DNA of 64,000 nt, taken from the NCBI RefSeq assembly GCF_002913745.1, contig NZ_PPCG01000073.1:55408-119407 (forward strand), written 5' to 3'. Below the pieces are notes generated by a model. The model was not told the DNA's origin and did not search any database. It was given only the letters and a program-made list of their open reading frames with translations. A program made the translations under genes and the position numbers. The DNA is from Campylobacter concisus (lineage in GTDB: Bacteria > Campylobacterota > Campylobacteria > Campylobacterales > Campylobacteraceae). Below, piece by piece: positions 34,205 through 43,589 of the stretch (position 1 is the stretch's first letter; the number at the start of each line of letters is the position of its first letter).

Positions 34205-36307
34205 TTTGCAGCGACCTTAAACCAAAATCTCCTGCCCTCTTGCGGATACCAGTAATAGTTGCCGTCGTCTGCTAGCGCCTCATCGTATCTTACTTTATCA
34301 AAGATGTTATAGGCATTTAGACTAAGCGTTAGGTGATCATTTGCCTCCCAGCTCACGCCTGTATCAAATGTAAGTAAATTTTTCTCATTTTCTCTTACTC
34401 TGTTACCAGGGCCAAATTGTACGCTTGTTAGCTTGCTCTCGTAGTTTGCACTAAAAAATGTTTTAACGCTTTTTACAGGCTTATATGTAAGCGTGGCGTG
34501 AAGTGCGTGCTCTGGCGTTGCGGTAAGGCTTTTTGCGTCAAGTCTGGCAAGATTTGTCTCGCTAAATTTCATAGCGCCCCTTGGCGTGTTTATCGTTGGG
34601 TTGCCAGTTTTTATCTTTGACTTATTATAGGTGTAGTTTGAGCTTAAATTTAGATTTGAAAGGATGTCATAGTCGCCACTTAGCTCCACGCCCCAAACGG
34701 TCGCACCCTCAATGTTAAAGTAAGTTCCCCAGCCAGGGCAACCCACTGTTTTTACCCTTGTCATTGCTGGGCAAGCGCCAAAGGCTGGTATGTTATTCAC
34801 ATTGCTTCTGTCGGTGTCTAGGATTTTATCCTTAAATTCATTTCTAAAAAGCGTTACCGAGCCTCTAAAATCAGCCTGATTGTCATAATACGCCCCAACC
34901 TCATAAGTCGTGCTCTTTTCTGGTTTTAGGTCTTTATTACCAAAATCAACTATGCTCCAGCTACCCTGGATAGTGCCTACTTCAGGTGAAATTTGATTGA
35001 CATCTGGTGTTTTATAGCCAGTCGCGACGCCACCTTTGAGGCTTAGCGTGTCTGTGGCGTTATAGACTAGGTAGGCTCTTGGCGAGAGGTGGTTGCCAAA
35101 GAATTCGTTGTGCGTGAGCCTTGAGCCAAGCGTTAAAAAGAGCTTCTCATCTAAAATTTGCCACTCATCTTCGATAAATCCAGCATGCTCACTCATAGAG
35201 TAGCTTTTTGGGCTTTCAAGGCCGTTTTTTGAGGCATTTGAGACGATGAAGGTTGTATTTACATTTTGCTTATGAAAGTCATAACCAAAAGTTAGTGCAT
35301 GTGCGCCAAAAAATGTTGTAAATTTGGAGTTAAAGTTGTGATTTTTAACTTTTGCTGGTATAAATTTGTCAAAAAGGCTACTTCTTTGTGTCTCATCATA
35401 GATGTAGCTAAGATCAGCATTTAGGCTATCAAATTCGCCAAGATAACCCACGCCATAGCTCTTTTTCTCGTAGTCATAAGCGTTTAAGACGTTCATTCTT
35501 GGATTTGGATCGGCTGACTTGCCAAGGGTGCGCGAATAGTCATGCCTTTCGTTTGAACCAAGGATGAAAAATTTATTGTGCTCATCTGGCGTCATCCAAA
35601 GCTTTGCGCTTAAATTTCTCTTATCACTCTTTTGGTAGCCACCAACGTAACTATCCTCATCTCTTAGCTTTTTATAGCCCCAAAGCTGAAGCGCAAAAAG
35701 CTCTTTATAAAGAGGTAAATTTAGATAAAAGTCGCCTTGCCTGCCGTCTCCTATGCCTTTGTGAGTGTTTATCGTGGTTGAGATGCCGACGTTGCCGCTA
35801 AATTTTGAAAAGTCTTTTTTAGTAATGATATTTATAACGCCTCCAACCGCGTCGCTACCATAAAGTGAGCTCATAGGGCCACGGATGACCTCTATACGCT
35901 CGATCGCCTCAGCTGGCGGGATGGAATTTGAGTTCATATCCCCTGCTCCGCCCTTTGGGTTTGCACTACTTGAATTTACTCTTTTGCCATCAATCAAAAC
36001 TAGCGTTTGAGACTTCTCCATGCCGCGTATCGAGATGCCACTAGCTGCCCCGTCCTCGCCACCGACGACATTTACGCCTGGCACTTTTTGCGCGATTGAG
36101 TGAAGTGAGGTAAAGCTATCTTTTGTAAGCTCATCGCCACTTATCACACTGATGCTTGCGGGGGGCTTCTTTGATCTGCTGCGAAAAGCCACTCGCACTT
36201 ACTACGACGCCATCTAGCTTAGTTTCGTTGTTCTCTTTCTCTACTGCATAGAGAGAATTTGCCACACAAGCGCTAAGGCAAATGGCGATAAATTTTGATC
36301 TATTCAC
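34198..36307 (-). pseudogene. TonB-dependent siderophore receptor, frameshifted in a C6 tract
   Basis: An outer-membrane gated barrel. The reading frame from GTG 36307 (AAGGAT six bases upstream) gives a signal, a TonB-box region (KLDGVVVSASG) and FSQQIKEAP, then goes out of frame at six C's (36160-36165, G's on the plus strand). With five C's it would read KEAPASISVISGDEL, the standard plug start. From there the plug (GGVINIITKK) and a full barrel continue to TAA 34198, ending in KW, typical of C-terminal aromatic strands. About 700 residues if repaired. One base gain; off-state, decay or sequencing error are all possible. Next to a siderophore esterase and a Fur-type box, so it is for iron, probably a catecholate. 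Confidence 0.85.
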
Positions 36308-36387
36308 GGATATCCTTTTGTTAAATTTAATCTTTGATAATGAAAGCGAAACGCAAATTTAACAAAGCAAGCATAAAAACAATATTA

Positions 36388-36411
36388 ATTATCATAATTT
36401 TAAATGATAAT
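36388..36411. promoter_or_regulatory. Candidate Fur box
   Basis: ATTATCAT at 36388-36395 and ATGATAAT at 36404-36411 are exact complements around an 8-base AT spacer. The arms resemble the Fur hexamer GATAAT. It lies about 80 bases before the receptor start and on the other side about 118 bases before argG. Fit to the classical 19-bp box is partial. Confidence 0.4.
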
Positions 36412-36496
36412 TTTCTATAAAAATAGTTAGGGAGTTTTTGAAATAATGCTTACATTATAATTTAGATTAATTTATTAAAGATTAATCAATTTAGGC

Positions 36497-36502
36497 TAAA
36501 AT
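36497..36502 (+). promoter_or_regulatory. -10 element of the argG promoter
   Basis: TAAAAT, preceded by GGC, 26 bases before the argG ATG, with TTAATCAATTTAGG upstream. It is a near-consensus Campylobacter -10 box. Confidence 0.4.
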
Positions 36503-36528
36503 ACGACCATTTCAACAAAAGGACAGCT

Positions 36529-37752
36529 ATGAAAAAAGATGTAAAAAAAGTTGTTTTAGCATACTCAGGCGGACTTGACACAAGTATTATTTTAAAGTGG
36601 CTTCAAGACGAATACAAATGCGAAGTAGTCACATTTACAGCTGACATCGGACAAGGCGAAGAGCTAGAGCCTGCACGCAAAAAAGCCCTAGCACTTGGCG
36701 TAAAACCTGAAAATATTTTTATAGAAGACTTAAGAGAAGAATTTGTACGTGATTATGTATTTCCAATGTTTAGAGCAAATGCAATCTATGAGGGCGAATA
36801 TCTACTTGGCACTTCAATCGCGCGCCCACTAATCGCAAAACGCCAAAGCGAGATCGCAAGACTTGTTGGCGCTGACGGCGTTAGCCACGGAGCAACAGGC
36901 AAAGGCAACGACCAAGTTCGCTTTGAGCTTGGCTACTACGCACTTGGCGACAACCTAACTATCATCGCTCCATGGCGCGAGTGGGATCTAAACAGCCGTG
37001 AAAAGCTCTTAGCATACGCTGAGAAAAACGGCATAGATATCACTAAAAAACCAGGCAAAAGCCCATACTCAATGGACGCAAATTTACTTCACATAAGCTA
37101 TGAGGGTCTAGTGCTTGAAGACCCAAGTCACGCACCAGAAGATGATATGTGGAGATGGACAGTAAGTCCAAAAGAAGCTCCAGATAAGAGCGAGATCATC
37201 GAGATCGGCTATGAAAAAGGCGATCCAGTGAGCATAAACGGCAAAAAAATGAGTCCAGCTGAAATTCTAACCGAGCTAAACTGCCTTGGCGCAAAACATG
37301 GCATCGGCAGACTTGACATCGTAGAAAACCGCTCAGTTGGTATGAAGAGCCGCGGTTGCTACGAAACTCCAGGCGGTACTATAATGCTAAAAGCTCACAG
37401 AGCGATCGAGAGCATCACACTTGACCGCGGTGCGGCTCACTTAAAAGATGAGATCATGCCAAAATATGCCGAGCTAATCTACAACGGCTACTGGTGGTCG
37501 CCTGAGCGAAATATGCTCCAAGCTCTCATCGACAAGAGCCAAGAGCACGTAAATGGCTCTGTTAAAGTTGAGCTTTACAAAGGCAACGTGACTATCCTTG
37601 GTAGAAGTAGCAAAAATGATAACCTATTTAGCGAGGCATACTGCACATTTGAAGAAGATAGCGTTTATGATCAAAAAGATGCAGCTGGATTTATCAAGCT
37701 AAATGCGCTTCGTTTCATCATCGCACGCAAAAATGAGCGAAAATTTGACTAA
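36529..37752 (+). CDS. argG: Argininosuccinate synthase
   Basis: Joins citrulline and aspartate with ATP to give argininosuccinate, the next-to-last step of arginine synthesis. 407 residues, standard length. The ATP-binding signature [16 protein letters not shown] is at the start, then [19 protein letters not shown] text ([20 protein letters not shown]) and a [20 protein letters not shown] end. The ribosome site is AAGGACAGCT. It probably heads the argG-rplI-hslV-hslU-era run, whose genes are all close. Confidence 0.96.
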   Translation: MKKDVKKVVLAYSGGLDTSIILKWLQDEYKCEVVTFTADIGQGEELEPARKKALALGVKPENIFIEDLREEFVRDYVFPMFRANAIYEGEYLLGTSIARPLIAKRQSEIARLVGADGVSHGATGKGNDQVRFELGYYALGDNLTIIAPWREWDLNSREKLLAYAEKNGIDITKKPGKSPYSMDANLLHISYEGLVLEDPSHAPEDDMWRWTVSPKEAPDKSEIIEIGYEKGDPVSINGKKMSPAEILTELNCLGAKHGIGRLDIVENRSVGMKSRGCYETPGGTIMLKAHRAIESITLDRGAAHLKDEIMPKYAELIYNGYWWSPERNMLQALIDKSQEHVNGSVKVELYKGNVTILGRSSKNDNLFSEAYCTFEEDSVYDQKDAAGFIKLNALRFIIARKNERKFD

Positions 37753-37775
37753 AAATAAAATTTAAAAGGATAAAA

Positions 37776-38222
37776 ATGAAAGTACTGCTAATAAAAGATG
37801 TAAAGGCGCTTGGCAAAGCTGGCGAGATAAAAGAGGTAAAAGACGGCTATGGCAACAACTTCTTAATCGGCAAAGGCTTCGCAAAAGCAGCCACTCCAGA
37901 TGTCCTTCGTAAATACGAAGCAGCTCAAAAAAGAAAGGCTGAAGAGCTAAAATATGAGATAGCAAATTTAGAAAAGCTTAAAGAAGAGCTTGCAAAAGTG
38001 ACAGTCGTCGTCAAGAAAACTCTTGGTGCAAATGGCTCACTCTTTGGCTCAGTTTCAAAAGAGGAGATCGCAGCAGAGCTTGAAAAGACACATCATTTGG
38101 TAGTTGAGAAAAAGGCTATCGACCTGGACACTCACCTAAAAGCAGTTGGTCTTTATGATGTCTCTATAAAGCTTGGACACTTGATAAATGCGACCTTAAA
38201 GGTTGATGTGCAAGGAGAGTAG
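37776..38222 (+). CDS. rplI: 50S ribosomal protein L9
   Basis: A 148-residue L9, a two-domain ribosomal stalk protein on 23S rRNA. The N-terminal domain MKVLLIKDVKALGKAGEIKE and the signature YGNNFLIGKGFAKAAT are standard. A long connecting helix (residues 42-75) and a C-terminal domain follow. The hslV ATG comes directly after its stop. Confidence 0.96.
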   Translation: MKVLLIKDVKALGKAGEIKEVKDGYGNNFLIGKGFAKAATPDVLRKYEAAQKRKAEELKYEIANLEKLKEELAKVTVVVKKTLGANGSLFGSVSKEEIAAELEKTHHLVVEKKAIDLDTHLKAVGLYDVSIKLGHLINATLKVDVQGE

Positions 38223-38756
38223 ATGTTTCATGCGACAACCATCTTAGCCTACAAAGGCAAAAATAAGGCGGTCATCGGCGGTGATGGACAGGTGAGCTTT
38301 GGCAACACCGTCTTAAAAGGCAATGCCGTAAAAATCCGCAAAATTCACAACGGCAAAGTCCTAGCTGGCTTTGCTGGCAGTACTGCTGATGCGTTTAATC
38401 TCTTTGATATGTTTGAGAAAAATTTAGAGCATACAAAGGGGGACTTGCTAAAGGCGGTGATAGAATTTAGCAAAGAGTGGCGCAAAGACAAGTATCTAAG
38501 AAAGCTTGAGGCGATGATGCTTGTGCTTGATAGGGATAAAATTTTCTTACTTAGTGGCACTGGTGATGTTGTCGAGCCAGAAGATGGCAAGATAGCAGCT
38601 ATCGGAAGCGGCGGCAACTACGCTCTCTCAGCGGCTCGTGCCCTAGATAAATTTGCCGATATCGACGAAGAGGATCTAGTCAAAGAGAGCCTTAAGATAG
38701 CTGGCGAAATTTGCATCTATACAAATACAAACATCAAAACTTATGTTTTAGAATAA
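38223..38756 (+). CDS. hslV: ATP-dependent protease subunit HslV
   Basis: The proteolytic core of the HslUV (ClpQY) complex. 177 residues beginning [20 protein letters not shown]; processing exposes Thr5 as the catalytic N-terminal residue. The segments [16 protein letters not shown] and [14 protein letters not shown] are family signatures. It is directly upstream of hslU, and no separate ribosome site is seen, only AGGAGA at the end of rplI. Confidence 0.95.
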   Translation: MFHATTILAYKGKNKAVIGGDGQVSFGNTVLKGNAVKIRKIHNGKVLAGFAGSTADAFNLFDMFEKNLEHTKGDLLKAVIEFSKEWRKDKYLRKLEAMMLVLDRDKIFLLSGTGDVVEPEDGKIAAIGSGGNYALSAARALDKFADIDEEDLVKESLKIAGEICIYTNTNIKTYVLE

Positions 38757-38764
38757 GAGAGAAA

Positions 38765-40087
38765 ATGAACTTAACACCAAGAGAAATTGTTAAATTTTTA
38801 GATGACTATGTGATCGGTCAAAAGGACGCCAAAAAGATTATAGCGATCGCACTTCGCAACCGCTACCGCCGCATGAAGCTTGAAAAGAGCTTGCAAGATG
38901 ACATCATGCCAAAAAATATCTTGATGATCGGCTCAACTGGCGTTGGTAAAACTGAGATCGCAAGGCGTCTTTCAAAGATGATGGGGCTACCATTTATCAA
39001 GGTCGAGGCTAGCAAATATACCGAGGTTGGCTTTGTTGGCCGTGATGTTGAAAGCATGGTAAGAGATCTTGCTATGGCATCATATAATCTCGTAAAAAAC
39101 GAGCAAAGCGAGAAAAATCAAGATAAAATCAACGCCTACATCGAAGAAAAGATCGTCTCAAAGCTACTTCCACCACTTCCAAAAGGTGCAAGTGAAGAGA
39201 AACAAGCAGAGTACGCAAAGAGCTATGAAAAAATGTTAAATAGACTAAGAAACGGCGAGCTTGACGAGCTAAGTATCGAGATCGAGGTGCAGCAAAACCC
39301 ACTTGAAGCTGGCTCAAATGTGCCACCTGATATGGCGCAGATGCAAGAGAGCTTTATAAAGATAATTGGCATCGGCGGTAAAAACATCAAAAAAGAGATG
39401 AAGGTAAAAGACGCCAAAAAAGCCCTTCAAAGCGAAGCAAATGATAAAATTTTAGACCTTGAGAGCGTAAAAACCGAGGCTTTAAGAAGGGCTGAAAACG
39501 AAGGTATCATCTTTATAGACGAGATCGACAAAGTAGCCGTTGGCTCAGGTAGCTCAAATAGACAAGATCCTAGCAAAGAAGGCGTACAAAGAGACCTGCT
39601 GCCTATCGTTGAAGGCTCAAATGTAAATACTAAATTTGGAAATTTAAAGACAGATCATATTTTATTTATCGCTGCTGGTGCCTTTCACATAAGCAAACCA
39701 AGCGATCTCATCCCTGAGCTTCAAGGCCGTTTTCCACTAAGAGTCGAGCTTGATAGCCTTGATGAAGACGCGCTTTATCAAATTTTAACCCAGCCAAAAA
39801 ATTCGCTTTTAAAACAATACATCGCCCTACTCTCAACCGAAAATATTGAGCTAGAATTTGACGATGAAGCGATAAAAGAGATAGCCAGGATCGCTCACGC
39901 AGCAAATGAAAAGATGGAAGACATCGGTGCTAGACGCCTTCATACAGTGATCGAGCGCGTGATAGAAGATATCAGCTTTGAGGCTAGTGAAAAGAGCGGC
40001 GAGAAGATAAATGTCACAAAAGAGCTTGTAAAAGAGCGCCTAAAAGACGTGGTCGAAGATCAAGATCTAGCGAGGTATATACTTTGA
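38765..40087 (+). CDS. hslU: HslU, ATPase subunit of the HslUV protease
   Basis: A ClpX-type AAA+ unfoldase that feeds proteins to HslV. 440 residues from ATG 38765 (AGAGAGAA before it). It has [19 protein letters not shown] at the start, Walker [10 protein letters not shown] near 58-66, Walker [10 protein letters not shown] near 250, and the sensor region at [11 protein letters not shown]. It contains an I-domain between the Walker boxes, which makes it HslU rather than ClpX. The C-terminus RYIL is the tail that inserts into HslV. Confidence 0.95.
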   Translation: MNLTPREIVKFLDDYVIGQKDAKKIIAIALRNRYRRMKLEKSLQDDIMPKNILMIGSTGVGKTEIARRLSKMMGLPFIKVEASKYTEVGFVGRDVESMVRDLAMASYNLVKNEQSEKNQDKINAYIEEKIVSKLLPPLPKGASEEKQAEYAKSYEKMLNRLRNGELDELSIEIEVQQNPLEAGSNVPPDMAQMQESFIKIIGIGGKNIKKEMKVKDAKKALQSEANDKILDLESVKTEALRRAENEGIIFIDEIDKVAVGSGSSNRQDPSKEGVQRDLLPIVEGSNVNTKFGNLKTDHILFIAAGAFHISKPSDLIPELQGRFPLRVELDSLDEDALYQILTQPKNSLLKQYIALLSTENIELEFDDEAIKEIARIAHAANEKMEDIGARRLHTVIERVIEDISFEASEKSGEKINVTKELVKERLKDVVEDQDLARYIL

Positions 40088-40953
40088 AATCAGGCTTTGT
40101 TAGCATCATAGGACGCACAAATGCTGGCAAAAGCTCATTTTTAAATGCCTTGTTGAACGAAAAGATAGCTATCGTCTCGCACAAACAAAATGCAACTCGC
40201 AGAAAGATAAATGGCATCGTGATGAATGGTGAAGATCAGATCATCTTCACTGACACGCCAGGGCTTCATGAGAGCACAAAGGCGATAAATCAACTACTAA
40301 TAAGCCAAGCTATAAAATCGATGGGAGACTGCGATCTCATCGTATTTTTAGCGCCTATCCATGATGACACAAGTGACTATGAGAAATTTCTAGCTTTAAA
40401 TCCTGAAAAACCGCATATCTTAGTGCTAACAAAAGTCGATGAGAGCTCAAATGCTAAAGTGCTTGAAAAGATCACAAAGTACCAGAAATTTCAAGATAAA
40501 TTTGCAGCTTTGCTTACTTTTAGCACCAAGCAGCCTACCTATAAAAAGCCACTTCTTGATGAAATTTGCAAGCTTTTGCCAGAGCATGAGTACTTTTATG
40601 ATCCAGAATTTCTCACGCCGACAAATGAAAAAGAAATTTTTAGAGAATTTATACTTGAAGCGATCTATGAAAATTTAAGTGACGAGATCCCTTATCTTAG
40701 CGACGCGATCATAAAAAGCGTAAAAGAAAAAACAGGCATAACTGAAATTTATGCGAGTATCATCACGGAGCGTGAGATCCATAAAAGCATGATAATCGGA
40801 AAAAATGGTGAAACCATTAAAAGAATAGGAATTTTTGCAAGAAAGTTAATACAAAATTTAACCAACACAAAGGTCTTTCTAAAGCTCGATGTAGTCGTTA
40901 AAAAAGGCTGGAGCAAAGAAGAAAAGAGCCTAAATCAGATAATCGGCTATTGA
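40084..40953 (+). CDS. era: GTPase Era
   Basis: A ribosome-assembly GTPase that binds 16S rRNA. 289 residues, TTG start overlapping the hslU stop. G1 [10 protein letters not shown]3 DTPGLHE, G4 TKVD and G5 FSTK are seen, then a KH domain with [14 protein letters not shown] near 240. This is the last gene of the unit. A TTG start with a stop overlap suggests coupled translation. Confidence 0.95.
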   Translation: MKSGFVSIIGRTNAGKSSFLNALLNEKIAIVSHKQNATRRKINGIVMNGEDQIIFTDTPGLHESTKAINQLLISQAIKSMGDCDLIVFLAPIHDDTSDYEKFLALNPEKPHILVLTKVDESSNAKVLEKITKYQKFQDKFAALLTFSTKQPTYKKPLLDEICKLLPEHEYFYDPEFLTPTNEKEIFREFILEAIYENLSDEIPYLSDAIIKSVKEKTGITEIYASIITEREIHKSMIIGKNGETIKRIGIFARKLIQNLTNTKVFLKLDVVVKKGWSKEEKSLNQIIGY

Positions 40954-41011
40954 TTTTTTATTTTGAAGATATTAAAATATTTTCTGCAATTTTGTAAGAT
41001 GGTTTTAATAT

Positions 41012-42535
41012 ATGGCAAAAATTATAAAAAATGATAAAAATTCTGTTATCGTACTGGATCCGTATGATTACAAAGGATTTTGTTACCACAATAGTAAAGT
41101 AGAAGCTTTTAACTTTTTAAAAACAGTAAATAAGCATGATTTTTTTATTTCATATATCGAGTATGAAAGCCTAAAAACAGCGACACTTAAGATACCTAGA
41201 AGTATTGAAGATGAATATTTGGAAAACGAAATAGTTGAGAAATATTATGAGGAATTTCAACTTGATCCCACTATAGATTATAAAGTATGTTATATTGAAA
41301 ATAGAGTTCTCCAAGGTAATGATAGATTTTTTAATGTTTTCATTGTAAAAAATGATGCTTTAAAACAAATTTTTAAAAATATAGCTAAAAAAATTCCATA
41401 TATAGATTGCATGGTGCCAGAGCCATTACTCTATTCTGTTCTTTACAAAAAGGGTTTGCTTGTTAGTACTCAAGTTGATTGTTTTGTTACTTTAAAAGAT
41501 AAAGAGTCTTTTTTAAGCGTCTATACAGATGGAGAATTTTTAACCTCAAAGAAAATTCGTTATACATTATCTTATTTAAATAATAGGTTTTTCGAACAAA
41601 GTGGTGAGCGTCTAGATAGCAAGAGATTTCAGGAGATATTATCTCAATGTGGTCTTATAAATAAAGATAGAAATGATTTTAATTATGATCTAAACGCCAT
41701 TTTTGAAGATTGTGTTTTTTATATAAATGACATTATAAATATAATAAATAGAGACTATCAAATAACAATTAAAAATATTTACATAGATTGCGACTATGAG
41801 ATCAAAAATTTTGCAAATTTCATCTCAACCAAACTTGGTTTGTATGCAGAGTATATAAACATAAAAGTTGCGATAAACAACAAAAACTATACTATAAATG
41901 AGCGTTATAACGTTATGGCTTTATTTGGTAGATTTTATACCAAAGAGCCATTTTATGAGAATTTTAACCTCTCAAATATGCTCCGCCCAGATCCATTTGT
42001 CAAAAGAAAAAGTGGTAAATTTTTGCTCACTTGCGCTGCGGCATTTGCGCTAAGTATGTTATATCCAGCTTACAACTACATAGCTGGTCTTGTTTTAGAA
42101 AAAGACAGCGCAAGACTAAATGACGAATATAGCGTCCTAAACGCACAAGAGATGCAGATAAAAGAGACGCTAGCTAAAATTTCAAGAGAACAAGAGGCGG
42201 TAAAAGAACAAACTCAAAAAGAGAATGAAAAGCTAAATTTCAGAAAAGGTCTGCTTGCTGAGATCGAAAATAAAAAAGATAATTACGCTATGAAGGGTTT
42301 AAATCTTTTTAAAATTACCGATATTTTAAATCTAAACGCAGTTCATATCACAAACATCGTAAATAACGATAGAAATTTGACCATAACTGCAGTTAGCGAT
42401 AATGAAAAAAGGATAACTCAGTTGATCAAAGATATCAGCAAAGATGAAAAATACTTGGTAAATACTAAAAAAATTCGCTCCGATGACGCTAAACACGAGT
42501 ATGAAAGTAATATAAGCATAGAGATTAGACAATGA
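41012..42535 (+). CDS. PilM/PilN-like fusion protein of the DNA-uptake (Cts) system
   Basis: A 507-residue inner-membrane protein that seems to join two parts of a type IV pilus/type II secretion platform: an N-terminal cytoplasmic PilM-like domain (residues about 1-320), one membrane helix at about 337-361, and a periplasmic coiled coil and ferredoxin-like domain (about 362-507) as in PilN. The first two thirds use notably more A+T-rich codons than the rest; the change is at about 41950. It heads nine overlapping genes that end with the GspE and GspF homologs. In C. jejuni the known Cts operon starts at ctsR, so this gene and the next have no standard symbol. Domain naming rests on layout, not on a clear motif. 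Confidence 0.65.
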   Translation: MAKIIKNDKNSVIVLDPYDYKGFCYHNSKVEAFNFLKTVNKHDFFISYIEYESLKTATLKIPRSIEDEYLENEIVEKYYEEFQLDPTIDYKVCYIENRVLQGNDRFFNVFIVKNDALKQIFKNIAKKIPYIDCMVPEPLLYSVLYKKGLLVSTQVDCFVTLKDKESFLSVYTDGEFLTSKKIRYTLSYLNNRFFEQSGERLDSKRFQEILSQCGLINKDRNDFNYDLNAIFEDCVFYINDIINIINRDYQITIKNIYIDCDYEIKNFANFISTKLGLYAEYINIKVAINNKNYTINERYNVMALFGRFYTKEPFYENFNLSNMLRPDPFVKRKSGKFLLTCAAAFALSMLYPAYNYIAGLVLEKDSARLNDEYSVLNAQEMQIKETLAKISREQEAVKEQTQKENEKLNFRKGLLAEIENKKDNYAMKGLNLFKITDILNLNAVHITNIVNNDRNLTITAVSDNEKRITQLIKDISKDEKYLVNTKKIRSDDAKHEYESNISIEIRQ

Positions 42536-43179
42536 GACAAGATATTTTAAGCAAAATAGATCAATACTTTGATAGCAAAAAGCCAAACGAAACAAACCTT
42601 ATTTTTCTTGGCTCAGCGCTTATCATAGCCTATCTTGTTTATATGTTATGCTTTGATCCTGCACAAAATTTCCTTGATGAAAAGCTTGATAAACATACGA
42701 GAATTTCTACAAAGCTAGAAAATACTAGAAACTATCTAGCCTCAGTGAGCTCCCCTGATGGCGATAGAAATTTTAAGATAAACGAAGAAAATAGAAATTT
42801 AAGCAATCTAAAACTTCGCTACACGAATATTTTGAAATTTAATACCTATTTTGACTCAAAGCTTAAAGAGCTTTCATTTTTACTTTTTGACAATCAAAAC
42901 TGGGCAAACTATATAGATAGTATCGTGCTTTTGGCAAAACAAAATGATATAAAAATTTTAGAGCTTAAAAGCGATATAAAAGAGCCAAATTTCCAAAAGA
43001 TAGAGCAAATTTTAAATATAGATGTCACTTGCCTTGGAAATTTTAAAGATATGCTTAGCTATATAAACGGACTTGAAGAGTCAAAACTAGTAGTAGATCT
43101 TCACAAAATGGATATAAATTCCACTCAAAAAGATCTAGGAGCTAAGCTCTCTATCTCTGTGTGGGGTATGAAGTACTGA
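42532..43179 (+). CDS. PilO-like protein of the DNA-uptake system
   Basis: A 215-residue inner-membrane protein with one N-terminal helix (LIFLGSALIIAYLVYMLCF), a coiled coil (FLDEKLDKHTRISTKLENTRN) and a small periplasmic alpha-beta domain, the PilO/GspM shape. ATG 42532 overlaps the gene before it by four bases, and its stop overlaps the next ATG (TGATG). Such proteins tie the cytoplasmic ATPase platform to the secretin. Family assignment rests on position and shape. Confidence 0.6.
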   Translation: MRQDILSKIDQYFDSKKPNETNLIFLGSALIIAYLVYMLCFDPAQNFLDEKLDKHTRISTKLENTRNYLASVSSPDGDRNFKINEENRNLSNLKLRYTNILKFNTYFDSKLKELSFLLFDNQNWANYIDSIVLLAKQNDIKILELKSDIKEPNFQKIEQILNIDVTCLGNFKDMLSYINGLEESKLVVDLHKMDINSTQKDLGAKLSISVWGMKY

Positions 43180-43589
43180 TGAAAAAATTTGGTTTATTTT
43201 TAATTTTAGCTCTAAGCCTATTTGGCAATGAGTTTGAAGGCGAGATGAAAAACTATGATGAAGTTTTTGTTAAGATAAAGGAGCAAAGAAAAGGGCTTAA
43301 CAGCGGTGAAATTTCTAGCTTGCAAGATCCTTTCAAGCTAAATTTGCCAGTTGCTCCAAAAGGCGATCAAAACACTACAAAATACTCTTCTGCAAGAGGG
43401 TTTATGCTAAAGGCCATTTTGCTAAATAAAGCAAATATAAATGGCAAGTGGTATAAAGTGGGAGATATGATTGATGATTACAATATCACAAGTGTTCAAG
43501 GCAGTAAGGTTATCATCGTAAAAGATGATGAAAAACAAGAACTAACTCTTAAAAATGGAAGTAAAAATGTTGGTATCAAAATTAAGTAA
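43179..43589 (+). CDS. ctsR: CtsR-like periplasmic protein (PilP-like)
   Basis: A 136-residue secreted protein, start ATG 43179 on the stop of the gene before it. Signal MKKFGLFLILALSLFGNEF, then a short PilP/GspC-type beta domain (residues about 65-136) with the pattern LLNKANINGKWYKVGDMIDD and IIVKDDEKQELTLKNG. In C. jejuni ctsR precedes the secretin gene ctsD in the same place; PilP-like proteins link the inner-membrane part to the secretin. The symbol is from gene order. Confidence 0.55.
   Translation: MKKFGLFLILALSLFGNEFEGEMKNYDEVFVKIKEQRKGLNSGEISSLQDPFKLNLPVAPKGDQNTTKYSSARGFMLKAILLNKANINGKWYKVGDMIDDYNITSVQGSKVIIVKDDEKQELTLKNGSKNVGIKIK

Noticed and set aside
34198..36198. A complete receptor starting at 36198
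   Set aside because: The first residues there (MRVAFRSRSKKPP) are not a signal peptide. The true signal and TonB box lie in another frame upstream, so the gene is broken rather than intact.
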